64,000 nt of DNA, from assembly GCA_014218235.1 (NCBI GenBank), contig CM024766.1, forward strand, positions 71,723,207-71,787,206, given 5' to 3'. Under the pieces are notes generated by a model, which saw only the letters and a list, made by a program, of their open reading frames with translations, did not search any database and was not told the DNA's origin. The stretch comes from Colocasia esculenta. Lineage: Eukaryota; Streptophyta; Magnoliopsida; Alismatales; Araceae. Both the position numbers and the translations under genes were made by a program. This document shows, in pieces, positions 41,847 to 53,783 of this stretch; position 1 is the first letter of the stretch, and each line of letters begins with the position of its first letter.

Positions 41847-44800
41847 TGTAACACCCTCCTCCGACTTCACACACACACATACATATACCACACACATAAC
41901 CTTGATCGGAAGAGGGGTTACGCTGACAAACTTTCGTTATGGGCAAACAAATCCGTGAAATGCACAAAGCTGGCAAACCATTCCACAAAGAGGTCTTTGA
42001 ACGTATTATACATCACAAGGTAACAAAGTACTAATATCCATTATTTACAAGAGCCAAGTTTCTCTCTCTAATTTAATACAACAACAACTCAAATAAAAGA
42101 AAACCTACTAAAACTAAAACTATGCTATTCTTCTTTATCTCTTCATCGTCTGCAGTGGAATTGAGATTCATCTGTAGCTGAGATTATACACACCTTCAAT
42201 CTGAAAGGGTGGAAGTAACGAAGGCATGAGTCGGAAGAACTCAGTAGGTGAAAGTAAGCATATATGGATCAAAAACACATTTGCTCATGAATTTCATACT
42301 TAACAGAAACATATAGCTCAAATTAATTCATAATGAGCTCAAACAAATTACAAAATAAGAGTCATATTTGTCTTTCAAAATTCAGATCATAACTTGATTT
42401 GGAAACGAATTCGACATGCATCACTGCTCTCAAGAGGTTACTAAATAGACGTAAATATATCCTCAGTGCCTAGGCGATTCTGGCACCTTAGATCTTGTTC
42501 ATTGTGCAAGAACGGGGTTTATTACCCACCATCGTCAGTCCACTGACTTAGATTTACCTACAAACTATCGCCCTCAGCTGATCACAAGTGGCTGGTGCTA
42601 CCACAAGTGATCCTAAACCCTCTTTTGAAGAGAGCACTGTCTTCATATCATAAATTTCTTTTCATGAGCATAACAGAAATTAGAAATCCAAAGGTTGTTT
42701 TGATTGAGAATTAATACAGATATCTTGGTGACAAAGTTGCTCGGAGTTCAATAATATAAGAAAGACAATAGGTTGAGACAGGGTTATGACTCAAAGTCAA
42801 TAACTTCGGAAGATTGAAATCACATAATAACCCAAGAAGATGAAGATCCACAATTGTCATCACAAGTTATTCACATCTCATAAGGTGTTCAAGCATATGA
42901 ACTCTCAGGTGATCAAGTTTTATAGACTCAGTTACCGAACACTGGAGAATAGACTCAATCGGAGTACTACTCGTAATTGACAATGTTAAGAATAATTCAA
43001 GGGAGGTTAAGGTACATAATGTGGGTAAAATTTGCTGTAATATGACAGTAAATACCAATGTAAATAAGTGGGTAACTTGCTAGGCTTTTAGGATGAACTT
43101 TTAGCAAGGATTCATACATGAAAGAGTGCTGAAATTCGGATCAGAACTGTAGCTGTCGACAGTCAGGAAGGGGCTGTCGATAGATAGCAGCAGACAGAGC
43201 AAGGTTTTTGTTGGTTCTGAAGGTATCTGTCGACAGCTTGGGGCTGGCTGTCGGCAGCTAGCCACAACCCTAGAAATTTGAGGTTCAGGAAGACTGGGTC
43301 TGTCGACAGCTATGGGCTGCCTGTCGACAGCCGCCAGTTCCTCTCTCATAAGTGACTTTGTATTCACTCTAAAAACTCTAATTATGGAACCTATGAATCA
43401 AGACATGATTTATATCAAATAGAAGAGTCTAATTGTAGTTCTCACAGTGGTTTATAAGCTAAACAAGCAAGATGAAACATGAGGTTTTCAAACCGTACTT
43501 GTCTAGCTAGAAGCTAACATGACATAGCACTGAAAGTATGGCCCTTATATCAAGGATTAGATGGAAAGATCCCCCCAAAATAAACATTAATACTCAAGGT
43601 ATTAAGGCTCCAAATCAAAGTTTGAGGTACAAACATCTAAATGGAAAGTAATCATACTGTTCTAAAGATATGGTGACTTCTAGCAACACTCTATAACCGA
43701 TACAAAGATCAAGGGTGGAAGAAGAAGATAGAAAATAGTCTTTAGAGTGGAATAAGGTTGTTCTTCTCCCATTAAGAATGTGTTTACCAAAACTGAAAGA
43801 AAACAGAATAGCTTTAGGTATATCATCTTGTATGCTTATCAAGAGGATTTTCTTATCATGTGGGGAGGATAGAACTGAAATTAGAGGGAAATGAATCCTA
43901 CCTATATGAATTCTTCCTTTGGTGTAGAAACCCACAATTCACAACGTATAGCAGATGGAGAGATGGCCACAAGCAAAGGGATGCAGCTAAAGCAGCAACC
44001 CACTAAGTCTGCTTTACTGGCTTCCTAGCTACACCCAGCGGCAGCTCCAACAGTAGCTTGAGCAGGACCAAGAGATGCACAAGGTGTAAAACCAACAATT
44101 CCAGCTACACACCCACTCTGTAGTCGTGTGAACACAGTAGCAGCATAACAGGGAAGGAGTCAGAAAGATGGGTATGAAGAATGAGGGGGTGTATTTATAG
44201 CCAATTGGTCTTTCCATGCACAACGCCACGCAGGTTCACAGGTGTTGGGGTAAAAACCCCATTTAACTACCCACAACCACCTAGCTCATGCACCTCTCAA
44301 GAGTTACACATGGTAAGTAACGTGTAAAGATGTTAATTTAGCATGACATGGGCTTGCGTAGCCCATGCTACATCAGCAAGATAAATTTCCCAAAAATCAT
44401 TCTCGTAATTAAGGCCTTAATTCAGCTGGCCCAATAATCCCTATGTAAAAGTGTCCAAAAAAGTCTGTTTGTATTAAAATTTCAACCCTAGCCTAATGAG
44501 ATGGTTTTACAAATTATGGTGATTTTAGTTTAATTTTTAGAATTTATTTCCCACTGGGTGAAAAATCGTCCTAAAAATAGTTGCGTCGGCTAAATCTCAA
44601 AATCCGGTCGTCAAAAATTCCGGATAATTACATATTTGATATCACCACATTTTTCTAAGAATTATGGTGTTCTCAGATTTTATTTTCGTTACAGTTTTTT
44701 GGTGTCGCCCTGTCGGGGTTGGCACGACCGAAAGTGATATCTGGCTATGATAAAGTGTCTTAAACACACCCTAAATCCTAAATATCTCAATGTAATTCTA

Positions 44801-44862
44801 ATCGGTTTGCATAATAAGAATTTATAAGTAAAACATGATATTTAAAATTCGAGGGTATTACA
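41847..44862 (-). repeat. 5' LTR of element C
   Basis: 3,016 bp, TGTAACACCC to GGTATTACA on the plus strand. It is very similar to the 3' LTR and to solo LTR E. The TATA box is at 44192-44199 (minus strand TATAAATA). Confidence 0.9.
43155..43328. promoter_or_regulatory. GTCGAC paired-palindrome array, C 5' LTR
   Basis: Sites at 43155, 43176 (GTCGAT), 43229, 43250 (GTCGGC), 43302 and 43323; steps 21, 53, 21, 52 and 21. That is three complete pairs, with pair-to-pair distances of 74 and 73 bp. It lies about 870-1040 bp downstream of the TATA box, so probably within the transcript. Confidence 0.8.
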
Positions 44863-44867
44863 TCTCA

Positions 44868-47800
44868 CACTCTCGCTCTCACTATCGCTAGTAGCACAAG
44901 TGCCACTAATCGCCTCCACAACAGTCCAGCACTGAGCTCCCTTGACGATGAGCCTCTGTCTGAAGAGAGTAGGAGGTGAGCCTCACGAATAAGGCCCTAT
45001 AGGGATTACCAGTCTCTTACCGGCTAGAGTAGCATGAACTCAAGAAAATAGTAAACTAGCTATACTGGAAAGCAGTAACTAGGAAACGATGACACTGGCT
45101 ACTACAAAATAGCGAAAACAGAACAAGGCCATGACCACCAACCATGGTCAGGACACACACGACACCTGTAGAACCAACGAAGTCGAGTACCACGCAGAAT
45201 GGCACGCTCCTAATTTTATTAGCAGAATTAATCGGGAACATGATGAAAACGCACGCATTCATAAGCCATAAACAAATAGCTAATTTAGGCCCCACAATTC
45301 AATAAATCAAATCTCTTCCTTTGCTTGTCATAAATGAATATTACAATCTCCAATGTCAAAATTATGAACAACTCTCTACTCACTAGTCTATCTCTTGCAA
45401 AGAAAAGTAAAATTACAATGATGATCATTCTGTCACTAACTAACTAAATGACCGCTCTCTATGGTATACTCATGGTCGACACACAAATCCAATCACTAAA
45501 CTTTATCCTCATCCTAGCTACATAAAAATGTTAAAGAAAACAAGTATGAGCGCACTCGCCCAGTAAGATTTATATCTTGATGTGCGAGTAATGATATAAG
45601 TGATTAACGTTTTCCTCAAGTAGACAAGAGTGTAACAAGCTAAATCATAGGTATGATAAAATCGAAGACAAATTACTAGCAGTATATCATGGAGACAAGA
45701 ATGTAGCAGGACAGTAGATCCAGAATTTTAAGCTGTAACTAGCAATACAAGAAGACGAACTAGTCATATCAAGCACGGATCAAGAATGAGCTTTTCAAGA
45801 GACGAGCATATACTTTATTTTAGTCACAGATCCACAAATAACATACTAACAGTAGAAAAACAGAAGGTTTGAGTTAACAGACTAACATTGTTACAAAATA
45901 GCAGTCAGATGTCTAGTTAAATTAGAACAGTCAAAACCGGTACAAATGTAAACATCGTCATTAGCCCCTGCAAGTATTTTCGGGTGGCTCTCTTCCCCCA
46001 GGACTAGATTGGAGTCCTTTGAACACTCTGTGTCCGATTGCAGTTAGTATGCATTTTAGTCTAGTATGAGTCATAAGACCCATTTAGCGCTAGATTGAAC
46101 ATAACATTACATAATAGTACGAGTAATAACAGCTCAATGGTATCCAATAATGTACTTTCAAGAGTTCAAGAATGTCACGTCAAGATGTTCAGGATCACTA
46201 GTAAGATCATGTCAAGAACAATGTTCACTAACAATTCTAGAATATCATGTCAAGAGTAAGGTATCACAAACATGAGTGTTAAGGAGACAAACGGGTAGCA
46301 TAATGGCTTATTTAAGTTCCATAGACCTTTAGTGTCTTGACAAAAGTGTAGGGTGTATGATAGGCCGTACACAGAACATAGTGTTCTCTATCTCTAGAAA
46401 ATTTCATGATACAACTAACTCGATCTCTATAAGGGAATCCATATAGTACAAAGACTTACGGAGGTCTTAAAAAAGGTTCCTAGTCTACCAGGACGCAATG
46501 CCCAACAGAGAGGGTCCATTCATAAGAAGAGTGTGCCTATCATGCAAGTTTAAAGTGTCGTAACTTGAAAACTTCCTAAACGTGTATACATTAGAATAGC
46601 AATAACTTAACAATTGACGCAAAGCATCTCAAATAAAGCAAATTCAAAATCGGAAAGACCATAACTAGCAAGTATCAATTTACAAAAACTTAAATAAAGC
46701 AAGCTAAACTCTAAACATAACACATGTTTGCAACAAGCATGATTATTATTACACACTTATATCATGAAATTTTAACAATAAGTTGGAGAACAAGGACAAG
46801 ATGAAGCATAATCATATGAAGAAATTGATCAATCACTTTCATGTAGAACATTAGAATCATATTCACGTTATTAACACATTTTAACATGTGGTTGATTGCT
46901 TTTTGGTTGTTGGGTACATCTAGACTTAAATAACACTGTAAAGAGGCATACTACAACTTAAAACTAAGGCTTATCGAAGTCACATGTTTTTGTAACACAG
47001 TAAAATTGCGTCGAAAATAGTCGACTTGCTTTAAGGAGGGTTAAAATATTTAAATAGGACGAAAACAAATATGGGTCTAAATCGCGTCAACTTGACTGTA
47101 TGCCTCTTCCCAGTCTCACAGTGAACCTCAACTCATACTAACACAATGATCAAGGGGTCAGGTGAGTGGAAAAATCTTCAAAATTGCGTCCAGTTGACTG
47201 GACGTCTTTTACCGATGACTAAAAAATTTAAATAGTACGCAAAACGATGCAAATAAGGGTCAGAGTTGGTTTCAAAATTACGTCAGGGTGATAGGATGCG
47301 GTTAAAAACCCTTCAAATTCTTTACCACCTCAATTAACGCAATTTAGAGGCCTTAAATTGCGTCCACTAGACTGGACCCGATTCAGGTGCCCAATCTGAT
47401 CGCAGACTGGATTGCACGATCTCATGTGTTGGCTTAAAACTCGAAGTTCTAGGGGTTTTAAACAAAACTCTCAACATGAAACTTGTTGGAAACTTGAAGG
47501 AAAAGAACCCTATGGCTTTGGTTTGGATCAATTTGACCTAGCGATGCGTGAATCACAAGATGAGCAAGAAAAGCCCTAAAACTACACAATTATCAAAAAA
47601 CACTTAATGCTCTCTACACACAGTAAAAATTGAGCAAAATAGGGGAACATGAAAGTAAACTCAAAGAGATTTTACATGTCATATGCCATGTTAGGTTTGT
47701 GCCCGAGATTACCTATCTTTAGTCACTGTAAACCCAAGGTTTTTTGCAAAATGTTGCAGGTTGCAAGTTGGGGAAGATGACCACGTTGGGGGCAATTTCC

Positions 47801-48304
47801 TCCTCAATAGTCGCCCTTGAACACCTTCTCATGACCCCAAAAAAGTTGTAAACTCTTTCCCCAATGGTTTATGGGTGGTATTCATAGAGTTAGGGTTGTT
47901 TAGAAGTCCTACTCTAGCTCAAACTTGAGAGCACCGAATTCCCCATCAAGTTTCCTAATCTTGAGGGTAGAAGTCCTACCATAATTAGGGTTCCTTTCTA
48001 TGGCTATTTTCTTCTAATCCCATCCCAACTAAGAGAATAAGTAGAAGCAAATTCGTGCTCCCCAATTAGGCTAAGGTTTAAACTTACACAACAATGGCCC
48101 ATTTGACACACTTTATGCTTAATTAACCCACTTTATAGGTGGTTATTGGGTTAGCACGAATTTTAAATATTAATTTATTGTATTTGGCTTCCTATTGAGC
48201 CCAATAAACCTGATTGGATCTCAAACATATATTTCACATAAGTTAATTACATGTGATAATGACTTTTCTTATTTATTTATATTTTTTAAAATTTGAGTTG
48301 CTAT
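44868..48304 (-). mobile_element. LTR D, right part
   Basis: The continuation of the LTR begun at 21166. It has the block order of gypsy LTRs in this window (a CGCCCAGTAAG-type block near 45560, a GGACTAGATTGGAGTCC block near 46000). It ends AAATTTGAGTTGCTATA. No ORF of interest. Neither the far end nor the target duplication is secure. Confidence 0.5.
47008..47385. promoter_or_regulatory. five diverged dyads in LTR D
   Basis: GCGTC-type units start at 47008, 47084, 47186, 47280 and 47360. The best is CGTCCAGT-TG-ACTGGACG (perfect 8-bp arms) at 47187; others are GTCAACTTGAC (47086), AGTCGACT (47018) and GTCCACTAGACTGGAC (47362). Spacing is 76-102 bp, less regular than in the other LTRs. Confidence 0.5.
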
Positions 48305-48383
48305 ACGGAAGCAGCCCTCGGCACACACGCTAAGATAGGGAGCTCACAGGAACCACAAAGAACCTAAGTAAGAACAAAGTCTC
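48305..48383. other. unassigned DNA between LTR D and solo LTR E
   Basis: No gene. It ends in GTCTC, the target site of solo LTR E, and continues at 51376. Confidence 0.5.
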
Positions 48384-49043
48384 TGTAATACCCTAAAATT
48401 TTAAATATCATGTTTTACTTATAAATTCTTATTTATGCAAACCGATTAGAATTACATTGAGATATTTAAGATTTAGGGTGTGTTTGAGACACTTTATCAT
48501 ACCCAGATATCACTTTCGGTCGTGCGCACCCCGACAGGGCGACACCAAAAAACTGTAACAAAAATAAAATCCGAGAACACCATAATTCTTAGAAAAATAT
48601 GGTGATACCAAATATGTAAATATCCGGAATTTTTGACGTATGGGTTTTGAGATTTAGCCGACGCAACTATTTTTGGGGTGATTTTTCGCCCAGTGGAAAA
48701 TAAATTCTAAAAATTAAACTAAAATCACCATAATTTGTAAAACCTTTTCATTAGCCTATGGTCAAATTTTCAACTTGATTGGACATCATTAAGACACCTA
48801 AATAAGGAAATAAATGGGTCAGCTGATTTAAAGCCCAATTACGGTAACGATTTCTGGGAATTTTCCCTTGCTTACACGTAAGCCAGGTTATTGGGGAGGT
48901 TAAACACCCTACACGTACCTACCTTTGGTGTAAACTCCTGAGGCTTGCATGAGAAACGTGGATGTGGGGGGGGGGGGGGAAGTGAGGTTTTTACCTCAAC
49001 ACCTATGAGCCGACGTGCCGGCATGCATGCAGTCCGGAAAAGT

Positions 49044-49050
49044 TATAAAA
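49044..49050 (+). promoter_or_regulatory. TATA box of solo LTR E
   Basis: TATAAAA in AAGTTATAAAAGCTC, about 660 bp into the LTR, matching the position in C and G. Confidence 0.6.
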
Positions 49051-49897
49051 GCTCACTCCTTATCCATCGAACAAACCTTTCCATCCTCTGTTCCTGTTGT
49101 TGCTGTTGCAACTGCTTAGTGTAGCTATTATTGTTCCTTCTTCTGTAGAATCACCACTCCTCCAACTACATCGGCTGAAGATTTCTGCAGTTTCTTTTGC
49201 TCTTCCTTACGCGGATATTAGTTCAACGAGGAGGAGAAGAAGAATATTTATTTCTTTTTCAAGATCAAGTAGGTTCCTATCTTCTCCCCATACTTTTATT
49301 CTCTACTCTTATTAAAAAGATTATATGTTCGTATATGTTGCTTTTGAGCTATTCAACCAAACTTGGTTTGGTGTGTATATCTTCCGTATACGTGCTTGTA
49401 ACTCTATATCTTTGTTTGATTCCCTAACTACCTTTGGAACTATGTGATTACCAAAGAAGAATCTTCACTCCCCTTACAGATCAAGTAGGTTCCTAACTTC
49501 TTCTTCCACCCTTGATCTGTGTTCATGTTATAGAGTTTTGTTAGAAGTCTCAATATCTTGAGAATAGTATGACTATTTCTATTTAGATGTTTGGTACTTC
49601 AAGTCTTGATTTAGAACCATGAAACACAAAGTGATTTAGTGTCCATCTAGTAGAATTCCTCCATTAAATTATTGCTATCAAGGCTATACTTCCAGTACCA
49701 AACTATGTTTAGTTTCAAGCAAGACAAGTTTGAATTGCAAACCTCCTCTTTCATCTCGCTTGTTTAGCTTATAAACCGCTGTGAGAACTACAATTAGACT
49801 CTTCTATTTGATATAAAACATGTCTTTGTTTATAAGTTCTATAATTAGGGTGTTTAGGATGGATTTAAAGTCATTCCTGGTAGGACTGCTGCTATCT

Positions 49898-50071
49898 GTC
49901 GACAGCCAGCCCATAGCTGTCGACAAACGCAAGTCTTCCAGAACTTTAGATAACTGGGACTGTGGCTAGCTGTCGACAGCCATCTTGTAGCTGTCGAAAG
50001 ATAGACACAGAACTAGCAAAACTGAGCTCTGTCTGCTGCTATCTGTCGACAGCCCCTTCCTTACTGTCGAC
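49898..50071. promoter_or_regulatory. GTCGAC paired-palindrome array, solo LTR E
   Basis: Sites at 49898, 49919, 49972, 49993 (GTCGAA), 50045 and 50066; steps 21, 53, 21, 52 and 21. Three complete pairs. It lies 850-1020 bp downstream of the TATA box, as in C and G. Confidence 0.8.
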
Positions 50072-51375
50072 AGCTACAATTCTGATCCGAATTTCAGCAC
50101 TCTTTCATGTATGAATCCTTGCTAAAAGTTCATCCTAAAAGCCTAGCAAGTTACCCACTCATTTACATTGGTACTTACTGTCATATTACAGCAAAGTTTA
50201 CCCACATTATGTACCTTAACCTCCCTTGAATTATTCTCAACATTGTCAATTACGAGTTGTAATCCGATTGAGTCTATTCTCCAGTATTCGGTAACTGAGT
50301 CATATAACCTGATGTCCTGAGAGTTTATATGTTTGAACACCTTATGAGATGTGAATAACTTGTGATGACAATTGTGGATCTTCATCTTCTTGGGTTATTA
50401 TGTGATTTCAATCTTCCGAAGTTATTGGCTTCGAATCATAACCCTATCTCAACCAATTGTCTTTCTTATATTATTGAACTCCGAGCAACTTTGTCACCAA
50501 GATATTTGTATTAATTCTCAATCAAAACTACATTTGGATTTCCAATTTCTGTTATGCTCATGAAAAGAAATTTATGATATGAAGACAATGCTCTCTTCAA
50601 AAGAGGGTTTAGGATCACGTGTGGTAGCACCAGCCACTTATGATCAGCTGAGGGCGACAGTTTGTAGGTAAATCCAAGTCAATGGACTGACGATGGTGGG
50701 TAATAAACCCCGTTCTTGCTCAATGAACAAGATCTAAGGTGCTGGAATCGCCTAGGCACTAAGGATATATTTACGTCTATTTAGTAACCTCTTGAGAGCA
50801 GTGATGCATGTCGAATTCGTTTCCAAATCAAGTTATGGTCTGAATTTTGAAAGACAAATATGACTCTTATTATGTAATTTGTTTGAGCTCATTATGAATT
50901 CAATTTGAGCTATATGTTTCTGTTAAGTATGAAATTCATGAGCAAATGTGTTTTTGATCTATATATGCTTACTTTCACCTACTGAGTCCTTCCGACTCAT
51001 GCCTTCGTTACGTCCAACCCTTTCAGATTGAAGGTGTGTATAATCTCAGCTACAGATGAATCTCAATTCCACTGCAGACGATGAAGAGATAAAGAAGAAT
51101 AGTGTAGTTTTAGTTTTAGTAGGTTTTCTTTTATTTGAGTTGTTGTTGTATTAAATTAGAGAGAGAAACTTGGCTCTTGTAAATAATGGGTATTAGTACT
51201 TTGTTACCTTGTGATGTAATGTTCAAAGACCTCTTTGTGGAATGGTTTGCCAGTTTTGTGCATTTCACGGATTTGTCTGCCCATAACGAAAGTTTGTCAG
51301 CGTAACCCCTCTTCCGATCAAAGGTTATGTGTGAGGTATATGTATGTGTGTGTGAAGTCTGAGGAGGGTGTTACA

Positions 51376-51591
51376 GTCTCACTACACAAACATAGCCAAC
51401 CCATACTCCCACGAGGTCGGGAAGCCACACATAGAACCAAATGGCCCTCAAACACACCACGAGGTCGGCGCGCCACATGCAGACACGCGGTCACCACGAA
51501 CAAACACCCAGGGAACGAAGACACCAAGAAAGCACCCGAGTTGGAAGCCACCCCACACCATCCCTTAGTATGTCGACAAGGGATGGAAACA
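51376..51591. other. unassigned DNA between solo LTR E and element F
   Basis: It contains CCACGAGGTCGG twice (near 51411 and 51459) and one GTCGAC at about 51573. No convincing coding sequence. It ends AAACA, the presumed left target site of element F. Confidence 0.5.
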
Positions 51592-52622
51592 TGAAGGATC
51601 GAGGAAAAAGGTGTGGATAAGATCTAGAAGGGGGGGGGGGGATGAATAGATCTATGCCACTTTCTGCGGAAGCTTAAACAGTTTAAAAACACTTTTGAAT
51701 CAGAGGCAATTTTATCAGTGAAAAACCACAGATCTGATGAAATTTGAGTGAGTTGATAAAAGTAGATATGAAATCAGGTGATTAAGTGAACTTTAAACGA
51801 TCCTATGCAAGCATCTAACGGATAATGAAATCAAACCACAGATAGACAAGTGCACCAGGATTTTAGGTGGTTCAAAAATCACCCAAGTGATTCCTACATC
51901 CACCCCTCACAACCCGTGAGGATTCACTAAACACAACTGGGTAACACACCCTTTGGAGCCTGACAACTCCAACACTAGAGAGCTTACAACTCACACACCT
52001 TCTAGAGCAAGACTACTCTAGAACAACTGAGCAAGACTGCTCAACACACCCTTGAGTTAGACAACTCAAACTGAGCACGACGGCTCACAACAACCTGAGC
52101 ACAATGCTCACACAACTTGAGCACAATGCTCACACAATGGTTGCTAGACACCAACTCAAGACATAGACCTTCTAGCAACAAATCTAGTCGAAATTTGAGA
52201 ACACTAATGAGAATTATGCAGAAGCACTTGCATAATCTCAAGAGATATCTCAGAAGAACAGAAGTACAGTAAAGTGTATTGAATGACTTCGTTCTTCAAG
52301 TGTACTCCCTTGTAGAAGCTTGGATTGGGAAGAAGCTTGCAAACTTGAAGTCCAAGACGATGCTCTGCAATCTGGGAGGTTGGACCTTCCTTGAATTCTT
52401 CTCCAACGATGGCTTCTACTTGATCTGCTTCCTTGGGATGCTTCAGAGGCTTCTTCAAAGATCAAACCCCAATTCTCACACCTTGAATTGGTGAGAAGAG
52501 GTCTTCTGGAAACTCCAGGAAGGCAGAGGAGGGAGACACGAACTCTTGTGGCTGCCAGGAACTTTTCAGGAGGCTCTAAGAGGTTAGTTGGGTCTCTCAC
52601 TTGATGGAGGGCCAATAAAGGG

Positions 52623-52631
52623 CCTTTTATA
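52623..52631 (-). promoter_or_regulatory. TATA box of F 3' LTR
   Basis: The minus strand reads TATAAAAGG, giving a U3 of about 730 bp. The same box is at 63364-63372 in the 5' LTR. Confidence 0.65.
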
Positions 52632-52751
52632 CCCAAAAGAGTCCAAAGATACCTTTTAGGTATAAGGGCACACGATCCTAGGTTGATTCCCCATTGGCCT
52701 GGGCTGACACGTGGCACTCATCTACTTTAAGATGAAATCTTTCCGTAGTGT

Positions 52752-53139
52752 GTCGACCTGCCCTGGTGGTGGTGTCGACACACTGTCCAAAATATGGAAA
52801 ATGCTGTTCTGGGAAGAAGGTCTCGTGTCGACCTGCTCTGTGAGTGTGTCGACCTGCTGTCCCGGTTCTGAAAACAGCTATTCTGGGAAGAAGGTCCCGT
52901 GTCAACCTGCTCTGTGAGTGTGTCGACCTGCTGTCCTGATTCTGAAAATAGCTGTTCTGGGAGCGGGATCTAGTGTCGACCTGCCCTGATGGTGAGGTCG
53001 ACCTGAGTACACTGATTCCTGAAAAATTGCAACTCGTGTGGACACACTCTTGACTCGTGTCGACACAGTCTCAACATTTTTACACATTTTGCCTTTGAAT
53101 CTGTGTTGTTGTGTCGACACCATTGATGGGTGTGTCGAC
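52752..53139. promoter_or_regulatory. GTCGAC array, six pairs, U3 of F 3' LTR
   Basis: Pairs start (52752, 52774), (52827, 52848), (52901 as GTCAAC, 52922), (52975, 52997), (53037 as GTGGAC, 53059) and (53113, 53134). Within-pair steps are 21 or 22 bp. Pair-to-pair distances are 75, 74, 74, 62 and 76 bp. Flanks are GTGTCGACCTG or GTGTCGACAC, unlike the CTGTCGACAG of the gypsy LTRs. The array is 120-510 bp upstream of the TATA box. Confidence 0.85.
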
Positions 53140-53362
53140 ACATCTTTTGCATAAAAATGTTTGTGCCTGAAAATTAAACACATATATCATTAGTTAAATG
53201 GTTTATCATGAACATCAATGATAAATGTGATTTGAAATATGCTTTTTGAACATTGATTTCAGGTATGATGTTTTTGACATGTTTCAATTGAATTGCTTTA
53301 AAATAACTCTTGTCATCATCAAAATAGGAGGGAAATGATATGAATATACATTCAACCCAACA

Positions 53363-53376
53363 ATCTCCCCCTTTTT
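53363..53376 (-). other. polypurine tract of element F
   Basis: The minus strand reads AAAAAGGGGGAGAT directly before the LTR start TGTTGGGTTG. A second PPT-like AAAGGGGGAGAAG lies at 53747-53759; extra tracts of this kind are typical of sireviruses. Confidence 0.75.
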
Positions 53377-53783
53377 GATGATGGCAACAATAAATCCATA
53401 TTACTATGTGGTTTTGATGAAACAATATTTTAAGCAATTTTTGTTATTCACATTTTTATTTTCTTTTTGTTTAAACTTGTCAAAGACCTTTTGATATGTT
53501 TTAGTAACAGATGATGATGTACTTGTAAAACACAATGTTACTTGAAATGAGAATTTTTGTACACCGAGGTCAAGCAACTTGACAAGTAATCATTCAATCA
53601 CATTCACAAAAAGATTTTCAATCATATTAAATACACAATTGAGAGAGTCATTCATGCCAAGTAGCACTTTTCATTTCATTCAACAAGAGAACCATTACAA
53701 GATAACCATTACATTCATTCTAAAAGATTACAAGCATTCTTTCTTTCTTCTCCCCCTTTGATATCATCAAAAGAGAAATTACA
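53377..53783. other. 3' untranslated region of element F
   Basis: AT-rich, no ORF. It contains the second PPT-like tract near 53747-53759. Confidence 0.6.

Larger units (their letters stand above)
21430..44862 (-). mobile_element. element C: Ty3/gypsy chromovirus (Tekay/Del-like), split by nested insertions
   Basis: Both LTRs (21430-24417 and 41847-44862) are present and TCTCA flanks the whole at 21425-21429 and 44863-44867. PBS, gag, protease, RT, RNase H, integrase, chromodomain and PPT follow in the Ty3/gypsy order on the minus strand. The gag is split by element A (28450-39974) and by a hAT element (39999-41202); when both insertions and one copy of each target duplication are removed on paper, the gag frame runs through. 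Without them C is about 10.7 kb. Several in-frame stops make it inactive. Confidence 0.9.
48384..51375 (+). mobile_element. solo LTR E (C family), TSD GTCTC
   Basis: TGTAATACCC to GGGTGTTACA, 2,992 bp, flanked by GTCTC at 48379-48383 and 51376-51380. It is the same family as the LTRs of C in the opposite orientation. A run of about 14 G occurs near 48967-48980. No PBS or internal sequence follows. Confidence 0.92.
51592..53362 (-). repeat. 3' LTR of element F
   Basis: 1,771 bp; the minus strand reads TGTTGGGTTG to TCGATCCTTCA. A poly-G run at about 51630-51642 is also in the other LTR. TATA box at 52623-52631. Confidence 0.9.

Noticed and set aside
45427..45434. Possible right end of LTR D (GTCA followed by CTAAC, matching the left flank CTAAC at 21161)
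   Set aside because: LTR-like sequence continues past this point, and a 2+5-bp match in several kb is expected by chance fairly often.
51411..51480. Coding region in the CCACGAGGTCGG-containing segment
   Set aside because: The short ORF has no family resemblance, and the repeated words suggest a low-complexity remnant.
52752..53139. CRISPR-like array of regularly spaced short repeats
   Set aside because: The repeat is only a 6-10-bp palindrome, the genome is eukaryotic, and the array is inside an LTR and copied with it.
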